Shown here piece after piece: positions 37,709 to 49,567 of a stretch of 64,000 nucleotides of DNA (position 1 is its first letter; every line of letters starts with the position of its first letter). Position numbers and translations under genes: made by a program. Source of the stretch: Myrica gale (taxonomy: Eukaryota > Streptophyta > Magnoliopsida > Fagales > Myricaceae); contig OZ005600.1 in the NCBI GenBank assembly GCA_963930655.1, positions 1,615,501-1,679,500 on the forward strand, in the 5' to 3' direction. The notes under the pieces are model-generated. The model searched no databases. It worked only from the letters and a program-made list of their open reading frames with translations, and was not told the DNA's origin.

Positions 37709-38278
37709 TGATGACTCTCCATGTAATTGGTCGTAATTAGTAAAGAAACAGTACTCAAAATGGAAACGGCACTAGCTTTTCGAGCAATCTGAGCTCCACA
37801 GAACAACAATTCTTCTATTAGTCTTTTCGTGGATGATTTACAGTCCTCGCTCCACCCCTTTTGATTACACAGAACTAACAACTAACTTCCTAATAACGTG
37901 ACTTAAGTGACCTTCCAAATCTAAACAGTTAGAGCCCATACAGTTTGGACGATTTACCATCCTCGCTCCACCCCTTTCTATTACGCAAACTAACAACTAA
38001 CTTCCGAATTCTGAGAAAAATACACAGAATCCAGAGAAAAATAGACAGACCAGAGACAAATTTATAGTAGAGTCTATGACCCAAAACTTTACATGTCTAA
38101 CATAAATGGTGTGGATCCCACTTATTGTATCTAGCATGATACAATTCGCACAGAAAATTACCCAAAATCCAAAAACCTTGGGACTTCTCTAGCTAAACAA
38201 TTAGAGCCCACACAAACAGCCCATTCACTACCATAACTAGTAGTCCAGCTCATTAACTAACTAAGGATGTCACGTTAC
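37709..38278. mobile_element. 570-bp insertion in the OM47 leader, flanked by an 8-bp direct repeat
   Basis: The sequence atagagtg occurs at 37701-37708 and again at 38279-38286. The duplicated copy of this region (near 39070) has a single atagagtg and no insert, so it serves as an empty site. The insert has no coding frame and no obvious terminal inverted repeats. It contains an internal direct repeat (CCTCGCTCCACCCCTTT near 37845 and 37963). An 8-bp duplication fits a hAT-type event, but the family is not identified. Confidence 0.7.
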
Positions 38279-38839
38279 ATAGAGTGAGAAGTTTGATGAA
38301 GACGACGGAGAAGAAAGTTGCGGGAACCCAGAGCTCCGAACTTTGGCCCGCGTATCTATCTTGAACTCCGCCACTGTTTCAACTTTTCAACGGCGAGGTA
38401 GTGACGTGGCACTGGGGCTTGATTATTTCCTTGCTTCGATTTTCCGAAACATTTATGATTTTCCAGTGTAAAATAAATATTACCGAAATACAGTTTGAGT
38501 CACCGTTAACAAGCGATTGGATTATTACTATTCACATCGTGTTTTTCCCCCCCTGAGCAAGCGATCGATAAAACAACTTGAAAAAGAAGTACAAAACATG
38601 TGCCATGAGAAAGCGAGAAGAGATCAAAAGCCAGATACTGTAGTTAGATATGGCGGCGCGTGAGGCTAACACTTCGAAGATAGACGACTTAGAAATAACA
38701 CTAGGCACTAGCAATAGATTGGGGTGCGAGGGGATTGAGGGTGGGGTGGGTGAGGGGAAAAAAAACAAACAAAGCGCTTACATATTCTTTGGGCGTAAGC
38801 AAAAAACGTCCAATTTTATCTTGATTTGAGAAATGCAGG

Positions 38840-39287
38840 TGTGTAAAATTGATAACACACAGCTATAATCTATAATTCGGATTGAGAAAAAATGGAGAGA
38901 GTTAGGTTTAACCTGGTTCGGGCAGCGAGAGGTGGGAAATCGAAGAGAGGTGGGACCAGCACCATTGGCGGCGGTGGCTCCTTGTTGATCCAATTCCCCA
39001 TATCTCTCTTTCAAATCCTATGACTGGAAATGGATAGGGCTCCAGACCAGCCTTGCAAGTCAAAATGGAATAGAGTGAGAAGTTCGATGAAGACGACGGA
39101 GAATAAAGTTGCGGGAACCCAAAGCTCCGAACTCTTGTCCGCGTGTCTATCTTCAGCTCCACGACTGTTTCAACTTTCCAACGGCAAGGTAGTGACGTGG
39201 CACTGGGGCTTGATTATTCCTTGCTTCGATTTCCCGAACATCGTATGATTTTTCAGTCTAAAATAATATTACCGAGATGCAGTTGTT
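38840..39287 (-). repeat. Duplicate of the OM47 leader/promoter region (copy B)
   Basis: This stretch is similar over its length to 37480-37708 plus 38279-38491, meaning copy A without its insertion. It retains the donor CCCGAACCAG|GTTAAACC at 38913/38912, so it could act as an alternative first exon. The in-frame ATG of copy A is ATT here. A further short fragment of the repeat (CTTACATATTCTTTGGG) occurs at about 38778 and again at about 39478. Confidence 0.85.
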
Positions 39288-39605
39288 CGTAGAAATTTTG
39301 AGTGGTAGAAATTTTGTGATATTATATTGGTGTAGAAGTAATAATATTTTATGAGAATTGATAAAAGAAAATGGAAGAAAAGAGATTTAAATAAATATTA
39401 GTTATAAAATCATGCATCTAGTAAATCTTGGCAAGTAAATGAAAACAGACAAAAACAAGCAACAACAAACAAAGAGCTTACATATTCTTTGGGAGTAAGA
39501 GAAAATCCTCCAATTTTTATCTTTGATTTTAGAAATACAAGTGTGTGAATGCACACGCGTGCTTCCATGCTAGTTCATTTTACTTTCCGTGGTTGTGGTT
39601 GTGAT

Positions 39606-39906
39606 TAGGGCTGAACAAAATCGAACCGAATTTACGGTCCGGTTCGGTCCTATTTTTTAAAATGCGGTCCGGTTCAGACCGAATTTATGCGGTCTAGTCC
39701 GGTTTATAAATTTCTGATATACGGTCCTGACCGCATTGAGTAATTTTTTTTTAATATATTAAAAAAGAAAAGCCTACTGAGCAGTGCAGAGAGTTTGCAT
39801 TGCGCAACGCTTTCTACGATTTTTTTTTTTTAAAAAATTAAATCCAATTGGACCGCATTTTAGAAGACCGGACCGAACCGGACCGCATTTCCGATTTTCA
39901 ACCCTA
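39606..39906. mobile_element. hAT MITE, 301 bp
   Basis: It starts TAGGGCTGAACAAAATCG and ends with an inverted counterpart (reverse complement TAGGGTTGAAAATCGG). Subterminal GGTCCGGTTCGG-type repeats occur in both arms. The flanks gttgtgat and attgtgac match at 6 of 8 positions, an eroded target duplication. There is no coding capacity. Confidence 0.75.
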
Positions 39907-42023
39907 ATTGTGACAGCGTAAGACGTGATCTTGTCTTCATTGAGACATTAAGAAAAAAAAAAGCTTAATTTTGCATGCGAGGATCCTCTGCATTGTTGGT
40001 GTTGATTTAGTTTTAGAGTGGGTGCATTGTATTAATCATCAAAATCTAGTAATCTTGTATTGGAGGAGTTGGTACCTCGTACATAAAACTATTTGGGTCA
40101 GTAATCTTCCACCTCTTCACAATTATAGACAATCTGTCACTGGCGGAGAGGAGCCTTCCAGGCATGTGAAGAAGAATTATAACTCAACAAAAGTTGGAGG
40201 TGGGCCCAGTAAAATTCTGTCCACGCAAAGAAGAGTAAAAAGACGAGCCTCCTTGCCTACTCGGGGAATCCAATTTGTTCTCTCTTTGCAAGAAGAGTCC
40301 CAAATTCTGTCCAGTTTGTTTCGTTGAACTATGAAAAGCGTCTGTAATGTCTCATTCATGCATAGAAAAGCAAGGGAAGAGGTTAGAAAAAACTTTTATT
40401 ATGAGAAATAAAATTATATATATATATATATATTTAAGCTTAAAGGTTAAGTTTTTAACGGGAACAACTAAAAGCCATACTTAAAAACTACGAGAGTGGC
40501 AACTCAATTAGTCCCAATAATGGATAAGGTTGGAAGTCCCAAGATCAAAACCCCATACTTCAAGTTGGTCACCCCTAAGCCCCTTTTGGTGTCGGGCAAG
40601 GATGAAGTTAATCTAAAGAACAATTAGAGCTCATAATAGAACCTATAGAATACCTGCTGCACTGATATATATAAGAGAGGTATACTAGTATTTAAATTAT
40701 ATATATAATTATAGTATTTCTTTTACCCAGGAAAACGAAAAACGCAATCCACGTTAGTGAGGGTTGGTGTTGGGCATGGACCGACCAGCCCAGTATCATC
40801 TTCTTACATTTTTTTTAATACAAAATCCAATAAAAATCAATATTTAATTAGATATCATCAAATTTTCTATCAATTGTTTAGAAGCTTCGGTAAAATTCAA
40901 TAAAATCTAGTACTATCACTGATTAAAAATTTTTTATTCATTTTGAACCATCCATATGGCCTATAAGATTCAATGAATCATGTATATATAATAATAAAAG
41001 TAAGCTTATAATAATTGGAAAACAGAAGACAAAAAAGAAAGAACGAAGAGAGCATGTTCGGCTGCACATGTAAAGAAAATGATAGGCGCTAACTTCGACG
41101 ATCTTTCCGGAGCAAAACTTGCGTCTGGGCCTCCAAAGCGTCAGGTATCCCCCTCCCCTACTCACCATCTTCCTCAAAATTTATCCTACACATACGGTTT
41201 TATTGCTATTTTTTCTTCGCACATAACAAATATTCTTGGTATGTCTTTATGTTCTTCCTCGTGTTTTTCGGCGCAAGGTTCATCCTTTGGAAAGAAGCAA
41301 AGAGACCGGTTTGTTTACATTAGCATATAGCCAGGGTTCATAGCGTTATAGAAGGAACCCAATCTTCGTAAGTACTGAGAGCTCTTTCTTCTTTTTCTTT
41401 CATTGCCAGGAAATATGAATTGAGGTTTAGCTGTTTGATTTAATGTTTTGACGAGTCCCTGGATATGGGATTTGTGTGTTCAACATGCTGACGTTCTGAT
41501 TGTCATTATTCATTCATTGGGTTTTTGGTTGTTGTAACTGCTCTTTGTGGATAATGGGTAGTTCTGTTGCTGGTCTGAGGAGGATGGGCTGGTGTTCTCA
41601 TCATTGTCTGTTTCCGACTTCATAAATTTGAATTATGGCTTAGTTTTCTCATTGTAGTATTAATTAGGTAATAAATTAATTGCATATTCTATGTTTTGGG
41701 TAGGATGTTCATGTGAACTAGAACGGAACAAAAAAATGGAACGACATATTAAGATATGATTCTGCTCAATGGAAATACATAAACAGAATGGAAAGGGGAG
41801 TGAATGCAATCAAAACAAGGATCAAAACATAAGTGTTATGCTTAATGATAATATTGTACTTATAGTTTGGTTCCTTTCTTTTCCTCCGCCACCAAAGTGG
41901 TCTGTCGATCGATGTGCTGAAGTGCAAAACATGCTGGATACTTTAGAGCCGGAGTCTTTCCATGGAAGAGAAGTGCTGATCTAATCTTGAGCTCTTACTT
42001 TTGATCTGGCAGAGATATCGCAA
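39907..42023. other. Intergenic region upstream of AO, with possible leader exon
   Basis: No separate gene is supported. A (TA)n run lies near 40417-40433. A candidate AO leader exon ends at the donor TCAG|GTATCC (41144/41145) and would splice to the acceptor CTGGCAG ending at 42012, just before the AO start; this is inference only. Confidence 0.4.
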
Positions 42024-45000
42024 ATGATAACCTGCGTTCCTGCTGGAAGTGGCAACTTGCATTATAGTGCAGCACAAAGGGGACAAGGTTGTAAAAGAAC
42101 TTCTTGGGTTTCTTGTGTAACAGTCAAGGGATGCATACAGAAAGAACTTTCATGGTACGCAGTTAGTTTTATAAATCAATTTTGCTTTTAACTGTTTTAC
42201 TGGTTGTGCAAATTGTACTCTTAACTTGTTCTCCGAGGTCAATGGTTTTTCGTTTTGGGTAAGTCTCTGAGGCAAATTTCCTTATGCCTGAAAATGATTC
42301 TAGTTGAGGATTAGTTGTATCTCTTCATAGATCCTACTGTAGCCATTATACACTGCTTCTGTATCAGGGAGCTTTGGTTGTAAATCTACTTCCACACACA
42401 TCACTGTTTTATGTTAGTCCTAATGTTCTTTTTCGAAATGTAAGCATCATATTCAACGTTGACTATGTTAGTATGAGAGATATATCAGGATTGAATTATT
42501 GTGTAAAAATTTCGGCTTAATAGGTTTTGTGGAGATGGATACTTCATGAAAACTTGAATAGTTGCAGTTACATAAATTCTTGCTAACACTTACGCTTTAT
42601 TTATGTCTAAACATTTTGTAGTAGCGCTGAGACAGTTAACTTGATTGGTGTATGCCAATTCTCCGAAAATTTCAGCTCTTTGGTCATACTTTTATTCTAT
42701 GTATGCCCTAAATTTTCTGCCCCCATCTTCCAGGTCACATGGAGTATCAAAGTTATTGCAGATCCAAAGAAGTGTTTTCTCCCAATCTACATTTAGTGAG
42801 AAACAGAAGCCCCTTAGGACTGTCACTTCATCATGCTTGAGAGATGGTTCCACAAAGTATTTTGATTTTGCTATCGTTGGCAGTGGAGTTGCTGGTCTTC
42901 GCTATGCTCTTGAAGTTGCAAAACACGGATCTGTTGCTGTGATTACCAAGGCTGAGCCTCATGAGAGCAACACAAACTATGCTCAAGGTGGTGTTAGTGC
43001 TGTGCTTTGCCCTTCAGATTCTGTAGAGAGTCATATGCATGACACCATTGTAGCAGGGGCTTATCTATGTGATGAGGAGACTGTCAGAGTAAGTTTTGAC
43101 TCTTAGTCTCTGTCTATATGATTCATTTATGTACTCTGATCTCTGATATTAAATGCATTGCATTATATGTCATGGGCATGGTCCAGCTCGTGAATGTCTA
43201 TTTGAGTCTTTTAATCCTTTCTATTTCTCTATAAATTATTAGGAAAGTAGAATTAGTAGTGAACAATCAAATTGAAAGAGGATGTGCATCGTACTGATAT
43301 TTAGGCCCTCATTTTTCCCAACCACCGTAGGGTTTAGCACACGGTACTATCGTTACCATGGTTTATATTAATTGGTGTATCCATACTGTTCCTCTAAATT
43401 AGTTTCGATTTAATGGATAGTTTTGTTATGGAAATGTTCTGATTTTTCAGCGTCTTATTTGGTTGTGTTTGCTCTCCTAGTGTTGTCTCATTTGAGTGTT
43501 ATCTACCACCGCCGCTTGCATAAACATTCAGATTTCTCAAGTTTGGCTATGTCATCCAGGTTGTCTGTACAGAAGGACCTGACAGAATCAGAGAACTGAT
43601 TGCTATGGGTGCCTCATTTGATCACGGGGAAGATGGAAACTTGCATCTAGCAAGGGAGGGGGGGCATTCGCATCACAGAATTGTTCATGCTGCTGATATG
43701 ACTGGAAGGGAGATTGAGCGGGCTTTATTAGAGGCAGTTGTCAAAGATACAAATATTTCTGTGTTCCAACACCATTTTGCAGTAGATTTGTTAACTTGCC
43801 AGGTCCGTTTTTCACGTAGTTTGCTTGCAAAATGTTAGTTTCACGTTGTATTTTACATGCTCCTATATCCTAACAATTTGTCTTCATTGGTTTTATCTGT
43901 GTTGTTATGTTATTTTTAGGTAGTGTGTGACACTTATATGTAGAGTGACTAATTTATGGCCATTCACTTAATTTTCCGCCGACATTGCAGGATGGTTCCG
44001 ACACATTATGTCTCGGTGTTGATACATTGAATACTGAAACACTAGAGGTGACAACAGCCTTTACGGTTTTAAGTCTCTTAAAGTCGTTTTGAAAAAATTC
44101 TCATCAGCTATTGTCTATCTTTTCTTTTCTGCCTTTTCAGGTGACAAGGTTTATGTCAAAGGTGACTTTACTTGCCTCAGGTGGGGCAGGACACATCTAT
44201 CCAACAACTACAAATCCGCTGGTAAACGGTTCATTTGCTTGTAGCACTTCATTATGTCTTCCCCTATAATTTGGTTAATCTGACTCTAGATCCAAATTTA
44301 AATACATCTAAAAGATGGAACATGCTTGATCGTTAGTATAATGCTCTTTTTTCTTCTTCATGCTTGATTTATCCTTCCAGGTAGCCACAGGAGACGGGAT
44401 GGCCATGGCCCATCGGGCTCAAGCTGTGATCTCCAATATGGAGTGAGTAAATATCTATGAACTGTTGTCAGAAATTTAAAGATTGTCCGGTATAGCTGTC
44501 ACACTAATTTTATTGACAAATTATGATCAAGAATGTTCTGCAAGAGTTTTGAAACTCCCAAATTGATGCTCGTACAGCTTTTTTATTTTTTTATTTGTAG
44601 AGCCCGGACGGTAGTGATTTAAACATAGCAGAAACAGAAAGTTCTACTGATTTGGATGCGACTTTGAAATACAAAATTTTTATGCTGTATGAAATCATAG
44701 ATTTTCAGATGTATTAGCCTCAAAAGAAATCCTCCTGTAGTGACTCGAGATGATATTTTCTTTGGGTAGAACTTAATGCTGTTACAAGCTACCTTTCTCA
44801 TATATAAGAGCTTTGACCAGGGAAGACATTCCTTTTTATGATATCTAAGTTCTATACTGCTTTCATCTGCTCAATTATCACAAATTTTAACGGTGAAAGA
44901 TCACCTAAATCAGGAATTCGCCACCACTTGGGTGTCCATGAATCATTTTAGTAATTAAGAATCTCCTTTTGTGTGTAGATGTAGAGTGTGTGTATCTCTG

Positions 45001-46088
45001 TCGTTGTAGTTACATATTGGTGTGAAGGGACATAATATAATAGTTCTGATTTGTTTTCTTCCATCATTTTGTCGCTCAGATTTGTGCAGTTCCACCCAAC
45101 TGCCTTAGCTGATGAAGGCCTTCCCATCAAACCAACCAAGTCTAGAGAGAATGCATTTCTCATTACGGAAGCTGTTAGGGGTGATGGAGGCATCCTCTAC
45201 AATTTAGGCATGGAAAGGTTCATGCCCTTGTACGATGAGAGAGCAGAACTTGCTCCCAGGGATGTGGTGGCAAGAAGTATAGATGAGCAGCTTAAAAAGC
45301 GAAAAGAGAAGTATGTGCTTCTTGATATAAGTCACAAGCCCGGCGAAAAAATTCTCTCACATTTTCCCAACATTGCTGCCGAGTGCCTACGGTATGGCCT
45401 GGATATAACCCACCAGCCAATTCCAGTAGTTCCTGCTGCTCATTACATGTGTGGCGGTGTCCGCGCTGGACTCCAAGGGGAGACAAATGTGCGGGGCCTG
45501 TATGTGGCAGGTGAGGTTGCATGTACAGGTTTGCATGGAGCAAACCGACTTGCTAGTAACTCATTACTTGAGGCGCTAGTTTTTGCAAGAAGAGCTGTCC
45601 AGCCCTCAATTGATCACATGAAGAACTCTAACCATGATCTCCGTGCTTCAAATTGGTGGGCTAAGCCTGTTGTTCCTTTGTCACTTGGGAGTGATGCTAT
45701 CGGCAATATCTTAAAAATGACGAGGAAAACGAGGAAAGAACTGCAATCAATCATGTGGGAGTACGTGGGAATCGTTAGGTCTACAACAAGGCTGGAATTT
45801 GCAGAGCAAACGATTGGTGAGTTGGAGGCGGAATGGGAGGATTATTTAGTTCAGCAAGGTTGGGAGCCAACAATGGTGGGGCTTGAGGCTTGTGAAATGA
45901 GGAACCTGTTTTGTTGTGCAAAGCTCGTGGTCAGCAGTGCCCTTTCTAGGCACGAAAGCCGTGGACTTCACTACACGATTGATTTTCCTCATCTGGAGGA
46001 AAGTAAGAGGCTGCCCACAATTATTTTCCCCTGTTCATCGTTGAAGAGTACCTGGAGTTCACGACAACTACACAACCAGCCCTTATAG
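42024..46088 (+). CDS. AO: L-aspartate oxidase, chloroplastic
   Basis: Seven exons in phase: 42024-42154, 42734-43088, 43560-43802, 43991-44047, 44141-44221, 44381-44442 and 45080-46088, giving 645 residues, near the 651 of Arabidopsis AO. A transit-peptide-like leader of about 85 residues precedes the FAD-binding motif (IVGSGVAGLRYALEVAKHG, Gly93). Further flavoprotein signatures are HESNTNYAQGGVSAVL, REGGHSHHRIVHAADMTG, ASGGAGHIYPTTTNP, FHPTALADEGLP, AHYMCGGVRAG and LHGANRLASNSLLEAL. The enzyme oxidises L-aspartate to iminoaspartate, the first step of plastid NAD synthesis, and acts with quinolinate synthase. The start codon is the first ATG after a probable leader-intron acceptor. All motifs are intact. 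It is an unexpected neighbour for the genes around it compared with Arabidopsis. Confidence 0.96.
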
Positions 46089-46588
46089 TAGACAAATTAC
46101 ACAGCATTTGTTGTTGGCTTCCGATTTGCCTTTTTATTATTTGTATTGAAAGTTCTTTTCTCCCGAAAATAGGGAAATTTGTTTCTATTTGACAATAATG
46201 CATGCCGTCCCGGCATCAAAGAAAAGTAGTCACTGATTCACATACTTGTCTCAGTCTCAACAGAACCATCGTCTCTTTTGTCGTCGACGCACAGAAAAGC
46301 ATCTTAGAAATCCGTCCGTTGCTAAACCCAAGACAAAAGAGTGACGAGATAACCTATGGGCATGGGACCCTCGTCTCTTCTCAATCGGCTAAAATCTCCT
46401 TCAAAATTACATGAGCAAAGGTGAGGCTGTGAGCAACTGATGGGATTTAAATCCCTCGCATATCAGTCAAAACTGAGGTCCCCACGTGTTGGTGACTCTG
46501 ACACTGTCGTCCTCGTGCCTGTGGAAGTGAGATCAAAATAGAATGAGAGCGCACCTTTTTCAACACTCGAGATATTGCTAGGACAACC
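46089..46588. other. Short intergenic spacer between AO and the GDSL gene
   Basis: About 500 bases hold the AO 3' untranslated region and the GDSL promoter in tandem orientation. I see no additional gene. Confidence 0.5.
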
Positions 46589-48385
46589 ATGGACTCAATG
46601 AGGCTATGTTTTGTGTTCGGGCTCGTAATTGTGAGCATAGTTGGACTACCAGCGGTGGTGTTGAGCGGCGGTGGCCTGCAGAGATGCCAGTTTCCAGGAA
46701 TATTCAACTTTGGGGACTCAAACTCGGACACAGGAGGAATATCCGCGGCATTTGCAAATCTTCATCCACCCAACGGCGAAACCTTCTTCGGACACCCTTC
46801 GGGAAGGTTCTGTGATGGCCGTCTCCTCATAGATTTTATAGGTAACTGGGCTATTACTATAGCTTCCTACTTTGATTGTATCAGCTCTATATTATGCTAG
46901 GCAATAGAAAGTCCACAGATACGGTTTTGTGGCCTTTGCATGCAAAGGGATTAGACTAATCGAATTGAAAGTACATGCGTGAAAACATGAGAGTGGTTCC
47001 ACCTTGGATTTGGAGATTAGTCACACGAGTCTCAACTCTCACGCTTAAACTTTTTGGGTTTGTCGCCTCTCAATTATTTGCAATGTTTTTTAAAAAAAAT
47101 GAAAAATTGTATAATTTCTCATTTTTAGGCTTGATAATCCGTAACGAGTACATGTTGCTCCATGCTCTGCTCCTTGTGTGTGTGCGTGTGCGTGTGCTTA
47201 ATTATTTTTGTGATCTAGTGCAGCTGAGGAGCTGAAGTTACCGTACCTGAGTGCATACCTGGATTCACTCGGGACGAATTTCGGGCATGGCGCAAATTTT
47301 GCAACAGGAGGTTCATCTATTCGTCGGGGCGGGTATAGTCCATTCCATCTGGGGATTCAGATATCCCAATTCATGCGATTCAAATCTCGTACAACAGCTC
47401 TGTATAGCGAGATCAGCCCTGGTTAGTCTAAAGATGCTTGGTAACATAACCTCTTTGTGGTACTAAAAGGTTGCTAACAATGAGCGGTGACTCTGTAAAT
47501 CTTGGCACTAGGAAAGACGCCACCATTCAAAAGCAGTCTCCCAATGCCTGAGGATTTCTCAAAGGCTCTTTACACATTTGATATTGGACAGAATGATCTC
47601 AGCTATGGCTTTCAACACACAACAGTAGAGCAAGTTCGACTGTCCATTCCCGATATCTTAAACCAGTTGTCCGAAGCAGTGCATGTGAGCAAATACCACC
47701 AGTCGGTTATGATTTGATTTATATACTAACCGAAGGTTCTCACTATTTCTTTTGGTCCATGTCTCTCAGCAATTATACAAAGAAGGTGCAAGAGTATTTT
47801 GTGTACATAATACTGGTCCAATAGGTTGTTTGCCATATAACGTTATATATGACCAATCAAAGCCCGGTAATCTTGATCAAAATGGGTGTGTGAAGCCTCA
47901 GAATGAGGTAGCTCAGGAGTTTAACAGGCAGCTCAAGGAAAATGTGCTTCAGTTCAGGGCACAGCTCCCTCGTGCAGCATTTACGTATGTCGACGTTTAT
48001 TCGGCTAAATATGCTCTAATTAGCAATGCGAAGAACGAAGGTAATCTTAATCTTAACAACAAACATGAATGCCAGTGGGATAGAGAACCACTACCCGTTG
48101 CAGATCTAATCTTTGAACTGTTTGCTGATGACAGGTTTTGTTGATCCATTTGAGTTCTGCTGTGGGAGTTACTATGGGTACCATATTGATTGTGGGAAGA
48201 AGGCCATAGTGAACGGAACAGTGTATGGCAATCCATGTCATAATCCATCAACGCACGTAAGCTGGGATGGCATACACTACTCTGAGTCAGCCAACCGGTG
48301 GATTGCAAACCGAGTTCTCAATGGTTCGTTCTCTGACCCACCAGTTTCAATTGGGGAGGCTTGCTATCATCCCAAGAACTCGTAA
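46589..48385 (+). CDS. GDSL esterase/lipase (SGNH hydrolase), secreted
   Basis: Five exons in phase: 46589-46841, 47224-47421, 47512-47684, 47770-48040 and 48135-48385, giving 381 residues. A signal peptide covers about residues 1-26 (LCFVFGLVIVSIVGLPAVVL). Block I is FNFGDSNSDTGG with nucleophile Ser44. The Gly of block II lies in NFATGGSSIRRGG, the Asn of block III in FDIGQNDLSYG, and block V is SWDGIHYSESAN with the Asp/His pair. This is the plant GDSL family near Arabidopsis At3g27950, whose substrates are mostly unknown; related members include alpha-fucosidase-like and acetylajmalan-esterase-like proteins. The catalytic residues are intact, so activity is expected. It converges on the KLCR gene. 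Confidence 0.94.
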
Positions 48386-49567
48386 GCACAAACCAATACT
48401 TTAATGACCGCTGCTCAGTTGCTCAAAATATTGTTTGCCCGAGTCATTAATAGCAAATTTCAGAGGGACCTCCTGAATATATTGTGTGAAACGTGTATTC
48501 TAAGTACCTTCCTACCTACAAGGTACTGTGGATTTTAATGTACTTCTCTCTTGCTTCTCTTTGTTTGAGCGGACCCTTTACTAATTTAGGATCGCATTAA
48601 AAGGAAAAGGAGTAGAAAGCATCTCTTCTACCGTTGTTGTCAAGTTAAAGAAGCTTCATCATCGGGAAATCCACGAATCAGAATAACTTTTTAAACAAAA
48701 GGGAAGGAGCAAGGATACTCACAGATGAGATGCCACTGAGTTTTAGTTAATCAACACAAGCTGTGACTTTGAGTCTAGGGAATAATGTTCAGGGCTCTTC
48801 ATTCACCTCGAGACAATTGCCAGCCAACAACCACCACTAAGTATTTAAAATGTTTGGAAGCCCTATGTTAAACTTGGATTCGGTGTTAGTATATTCTAAA
48901 CTGTCATAATCACTGCATGTCACAAAATAGCACAATTTCATGTATTCTTGGGGACCCATTAGATTATTATTCAGACCCCAAGAGCACGATTGGGTTCAAA
49001 TCCAGCATTAACTGAGAGAAAATATCATATCCCACGTTTTGCATGACTGGAATAAAGATACTTCCATTTTGGCTCTCTGCAGATTTTCGTCTCTAGCTAA
49101 GTGAGATCTGATGTCATTTGCGACAAATTGCTCAGGAAAAGATCAATTATTTTCTATGACAATCAGAAAATTGGTCAGTTAGCAACTAAGAAATTAAGCA
49201 TTGGACTCTTGATCATTCGCGGTAAGATGTAACAGGAGTTATCTAACAGGTAATTGGTGCACCAATAATAGAAAATGAAGTTCCATCAATATTGAGATTT
49301 GTGAAAATGATGTTCCACCATTAATTTAAATGACATCGAGACAGAACAAAGAAGAATGAGACAGAAATCTCATCAATCAATAATCAGAAAAAATATAATG
49401 TGACTTCTGGTGATGTCTTCTGAGATTTTATTAAACAATTTGAACCAGAATCTCCTCGATTGTTTATTCTTTTTTCCAAATTTGCCAACAACAATCTAAC
49501 AAACCAACCACACCTAATCCTCTTCTGAAAGATATTTTACAAACAAGCATATATACAACTTTCAACA
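48386..49567. other. Convergent intergenic region, GDSL and KLCR 3' ends
   Basis: Both neighbours end here. No gene, RNA or clear repeat is recognised in about 1.2 kb. Confidence 0.5.

Noticed and set aside
48113..48134. Extension of the last GDSL exon upstream (MNCLLMTGF)
   Set aside because: This is intron sequence before the acceptor GATGACAG ending at 48134; the phase-correct join is to 48040.
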